From Bathynomus jamesi (Eukaryota > Arthropoda > Malacostraca > Isopoda > Cirolanidae), in assembly GCA_023014485.1 (NCBI GenBank), contig JAJOZX010005805.1:186001-250000 (forward strand): a DNA stretch of 64,000 bases, written 5' to 3'. Both the position numbers and the translations under genes were made by a program. Shown in pieces: positions 61,622-64,000 of the stretch (positions within the stretch are counted from its first letter, which is position 1; each line of letters begins with the position of its first letter). The notes beneath the pieces are model-generated. The model saw nothing but the letters and a program-made list of their open reading frames with translations. It made no database searches and was not told where the DNA came from.

Positions 61622-62393
61622 ACAAGGAAAAGAAGTACCTCAAAAGGCCTTGCGGCCCATACCGAGGAGGTACCAATGGCAACGGGAGCCAGGGAAAATT
61701 TTGTAGAAGGCTCTCTCCCCACCCTCCGCTCCCTCCCTGCCAGAGGCAGGTACGGAAAAAGGTTGAAGAAAATACCTTGACCCTGGAAAAGTAGCCAAGG
61801 AAATTTTACAGGAAAGTGGAGAATATATAAATAGCTCTATATTTAGCTTGCTCACAGAGACACCGAGCAAGCGAACTCCTGCAGAGTTTTCTGAGGTTTT
61901 AATCTTAAACTATGAGTGTGTTCAGTACTTTGGTCTAGCCTATTTTTAAACAGATTTACACTTTGACTGGAAACAACCTCTGAGGGAAGTTGGTTCCAGA
62001 TATTAACTATTTTATAGGAAAAGAAATTTCCGCAGACTGAGGTCCTAAATGTCTTTACACACTCAAATAGTGTGCAAGATTTCGTCTAACCTTTTCTTGA
62101 ACTGATCCACAGAGGAACTGTTCACAACTTCCGAAGGTAACCTGTTCCATGTGTCACAGATCTTATACGTAAAGTAATTCCCACACACTAGTCCTAAACC
62201 GTTTCAAATCCAACTTCCAACCATTGTTGCGAGTTGGGTTATCATTTAAACTAAACATACTTCTAAAATCGACATCGTTGAACCCGCGTAAGAGCTTGAA
62301 AACCTCGATCAGTTGACCGCGCAGCCTCCGAGTTTCAAGCGAAAACAAGTTCAGGGCGCGTAACCGTCGATTGTAGCCCATATGCCTAACGGA

Positions 62394-62458
<65 letters not shown>
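61590..62458 (-). mobile_element. CR1-A 5'-truncated copy with (GA)n at both sides
   Basis: GA tract 61590-61619, a shortened 3' UTR, the last ~70 codons of ORF2 (MGYNRRLRALNLFSLETRRL down to 62163), then cut off at GGAAG and a 65-bp GA tract (62394-62458). Confidence 0.88.
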
Positions 62459-62460
<2 letters not shown>

Positions 62461-63306
62461 TCCTAACCTAAAAATATTTACTAAATTACAGAAAGTGCAA
62501 AACTTTCACTTTTCAAAGAGACAGAATCAAACTTAAAAGAATCGAGGAAGCGAATGAACCCTTAAAAGGGTTCAAAAGAGCTAAAAAAAAAGTTGAATAA
62601 CAAGACATTGATAATAGACATGTTTTATTCATGAACGTAAATCGAAGGAAGAAATCTATCCAAAATTTACCCAACCGAAGAGTTTTTAATGAGAAAGTTG
62701 TTAACCTAACACCACTAACCCCCACCCACGCCCCTAACCCCACCTGTCTTTATTAAAGGTAAATAAAATCAGTATCTTAGAAGTTATATTTCATTGATAT
62801 CTATCGTATTTCATTATAGTTAAACGACTGATCAAAGGTGTGTGTGTGTGTGTGATCAAACTTAGTAACTTCCTTTCTGCAAGTATACACTATAAATAAG
62901 ATGGATGTGTGAACGTGTAAATGTGTCTTATTTCTGCATACAAAAAGCGAACAGTTTTGGTCGAAGAACTGAAAATAGTTTTCAAATTTCTCAAATAGTC
63001 TCTTATGCCGTCGACGTTTCGTTGAAAAGTTATGAACAGTTTGAAAAAACTTCCGTCTTTGACAAGTTTGTCATCATTAAGTTCAGAACTGCATAACGGA
63101 ATTCACATTGTATCAGATTTTCAGAGACATACATACATACATACATACATACATACATACATACATACATAGGATTGACAAAAGTAAATATACACCACGA
63201 TGATCGTCTTTGAATTTGTTAAAATAGAATGTAATCTGCTGAACCAAGTTGTTAGGGTAAGGTAACTTACCAAAGATAAATTAGGATGCATTTCACAATG
63301 CTACGA
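62459..63306 (+). other. Unassigned DNA with microsatellites
   Basis: (TG)n at 62838-62854 and (ACAT)n at 63127-63170. No gene supported. Confidence 0.5.
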
Positions 63307-63850
63307 GGCAGAGGTTCCTGGAAATTGACAGATTTCACAGGAAGTTGTAATTATTTGACTTTGGAAAGCAGAGCAAAGTCAAAGGGAAATTTGGCAAAGA
63401 CTTTGCATTCCATCATCATTAATTAACAAAGTCATTGTGCACTTCAATAATATCCGGAAAACAGCAATTGCTGATTATCCTGGCCGTTCAGCTCCATCTG
63501 AAAGAACGCTTTGTACCGTCAGAAGACGTGGAGAAACGAACCCTCGCCAAGTCGCTGCTCAATTGGCTGGTCAAGTTAAGGTTAGATCTAGGACCATCAA
63601 ACTGTATCTTCACAATATGGGCTACTATTGCAGAGCATCTAAACGATCATGCTTACCCCTCGCAACATTGTCCGTCGGAAGCAGTGGGCAGCATTGATGG
63701 TCAAACATGATTCTGCATTTTAGACTTTAGAGCATCGTAATCTTCTCGGATGAGTTTCGGTTTGTTTCATTTCCAGACAGTGGACTCGTGCGGGTATGGA
63801 GACGTCCATCCCAAGAATTTCCCCTGGGCATCTGCAACCTAAGACATGAT
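63307..63850 (+). pseudogene. Tc1-like transposase, N-terminal half, decayed
   Basis: Frames read RGRGSWKLTDFTGSC, then VIVHFNNIRKTAIADYPGRS (HTH and GRPR-like linker), APSERTLCTVRRRGETNPRQ, then VAAQLAGQVKVRSRTIKLYL, then HNMGYYCRASKR. In a shifted frame come RNIVRRKQWAALMVKHDSAF and TRAGMETSIPRISPGH. The second HTH and the start of the catalytic domain are seen; the first catalytic Asp is near 63747 (FSDEF-like, frameshifted). Several stops. Not functional. Confidence 0.75.
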
Positions 63851-64000
63851 AATTTTTACTTCCAAAAGCCTAACTTCACACTTAAAACATCAAGAGAGAT
63901 TCCTCTCATACGAGGAGCTGATACTTGGAATAATTTAGAAATAAATACAGTATAAAGGCGAATGAGTCTCAGAGATTTTTGTATTCATTTACAAAGGAAA

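Noticed and set aside
61590..61722. N-terminal extension of the 477-residue frame ending in a Ser-Leu repeat
   Set aside because: It is the neighbouring CR1-A 3' UTR plus the GA tract read in the same frame. It is not part of a real protein.

Overview
The window looks like a nuclear contig from an arthropod, most likely a crustacean and possibly a decapod. The evidence is spliced coding exons with GT/AG borders, very long (TA)n, (GA)n and (CA)n microsatellites, and dense young repeats. The repeats include CR1-, RTE- and Jockey-like LINEs, Penelope-like elements (PLEs), mariner/Tc1 and hAT transposons, MITEs, and 5S- and tRNA-derived SINEs. The species call is an inference from repeat content and from a glycosyltransferase of arthropod type.

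One host gene is recognisable on the + strand: a glycosyltransferase family 49 (beta-1,4-glucuronyltransferase 1-like, Golgi type II membrane) gene. Its coding exons are 10053-10738, 11809-11958, 16928-17132, 18542-18741, 18865-19026 and a last exon at 22576-22766. The joined reading phases agree at every junction and give about 531 residues, if two single-base losses (near 10290-10297 and 22643-22646) are sequence errors. A second, diverged version of the last exon lies 33 kb downstream (55362-55560) with its own strong acceptor. A SINE-type insertion (22341-22572) sits exactly on the acceptor of the proximal last exon, and its 10-bp target-site duplication has copied the splice site.

Layout: 1-8.9 kb is a pile of transposon remains with three large inverted duplications (two from PLEs). 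8.9-22.8 kb is the gene, with LINE and SINE insertions in its introns. 22.8-32.1 kb is mostly AT-rich DNA with MITEs and a degraded antisense LINE (LINE-B). 32.1-39.4 kb holds a nearly full-length CR1-type LINE (CR1-A) with an intact 926-residue EN-RT ORF2, flanked by head-to-tail fragments of itself joined at GA repeats. 39.4-45.5 kb is a nested LINE, a mariner with target-site TA, a foldback and a SINE. 45.5-49.3 kb has MITEs, an RTE-type LINE end with 16-bp duplications, and a 54-bp tandem repeat. 49.3-53.8 kb is a hAT element nested in LINE-B. 54.8-57.1 kb has MITEs and the second last exon. 58.8-62.5 kb is another CR1-A concatemer. 63.3-63.85 kb is a Tc1-like transposase relic.

The most unusual signals are: the duplicated terminal exons with a SINE-copied splice acceptor; the GA-joined CR1-A chains and their internally deleted derivatives with shared breakpoints; the PLE-derived giant palindromes with hammerhead-like cores; SINEs with different RNA heads (5S and tRNA) on a common tail; and two MITE families with clean 8-bp target duplications.
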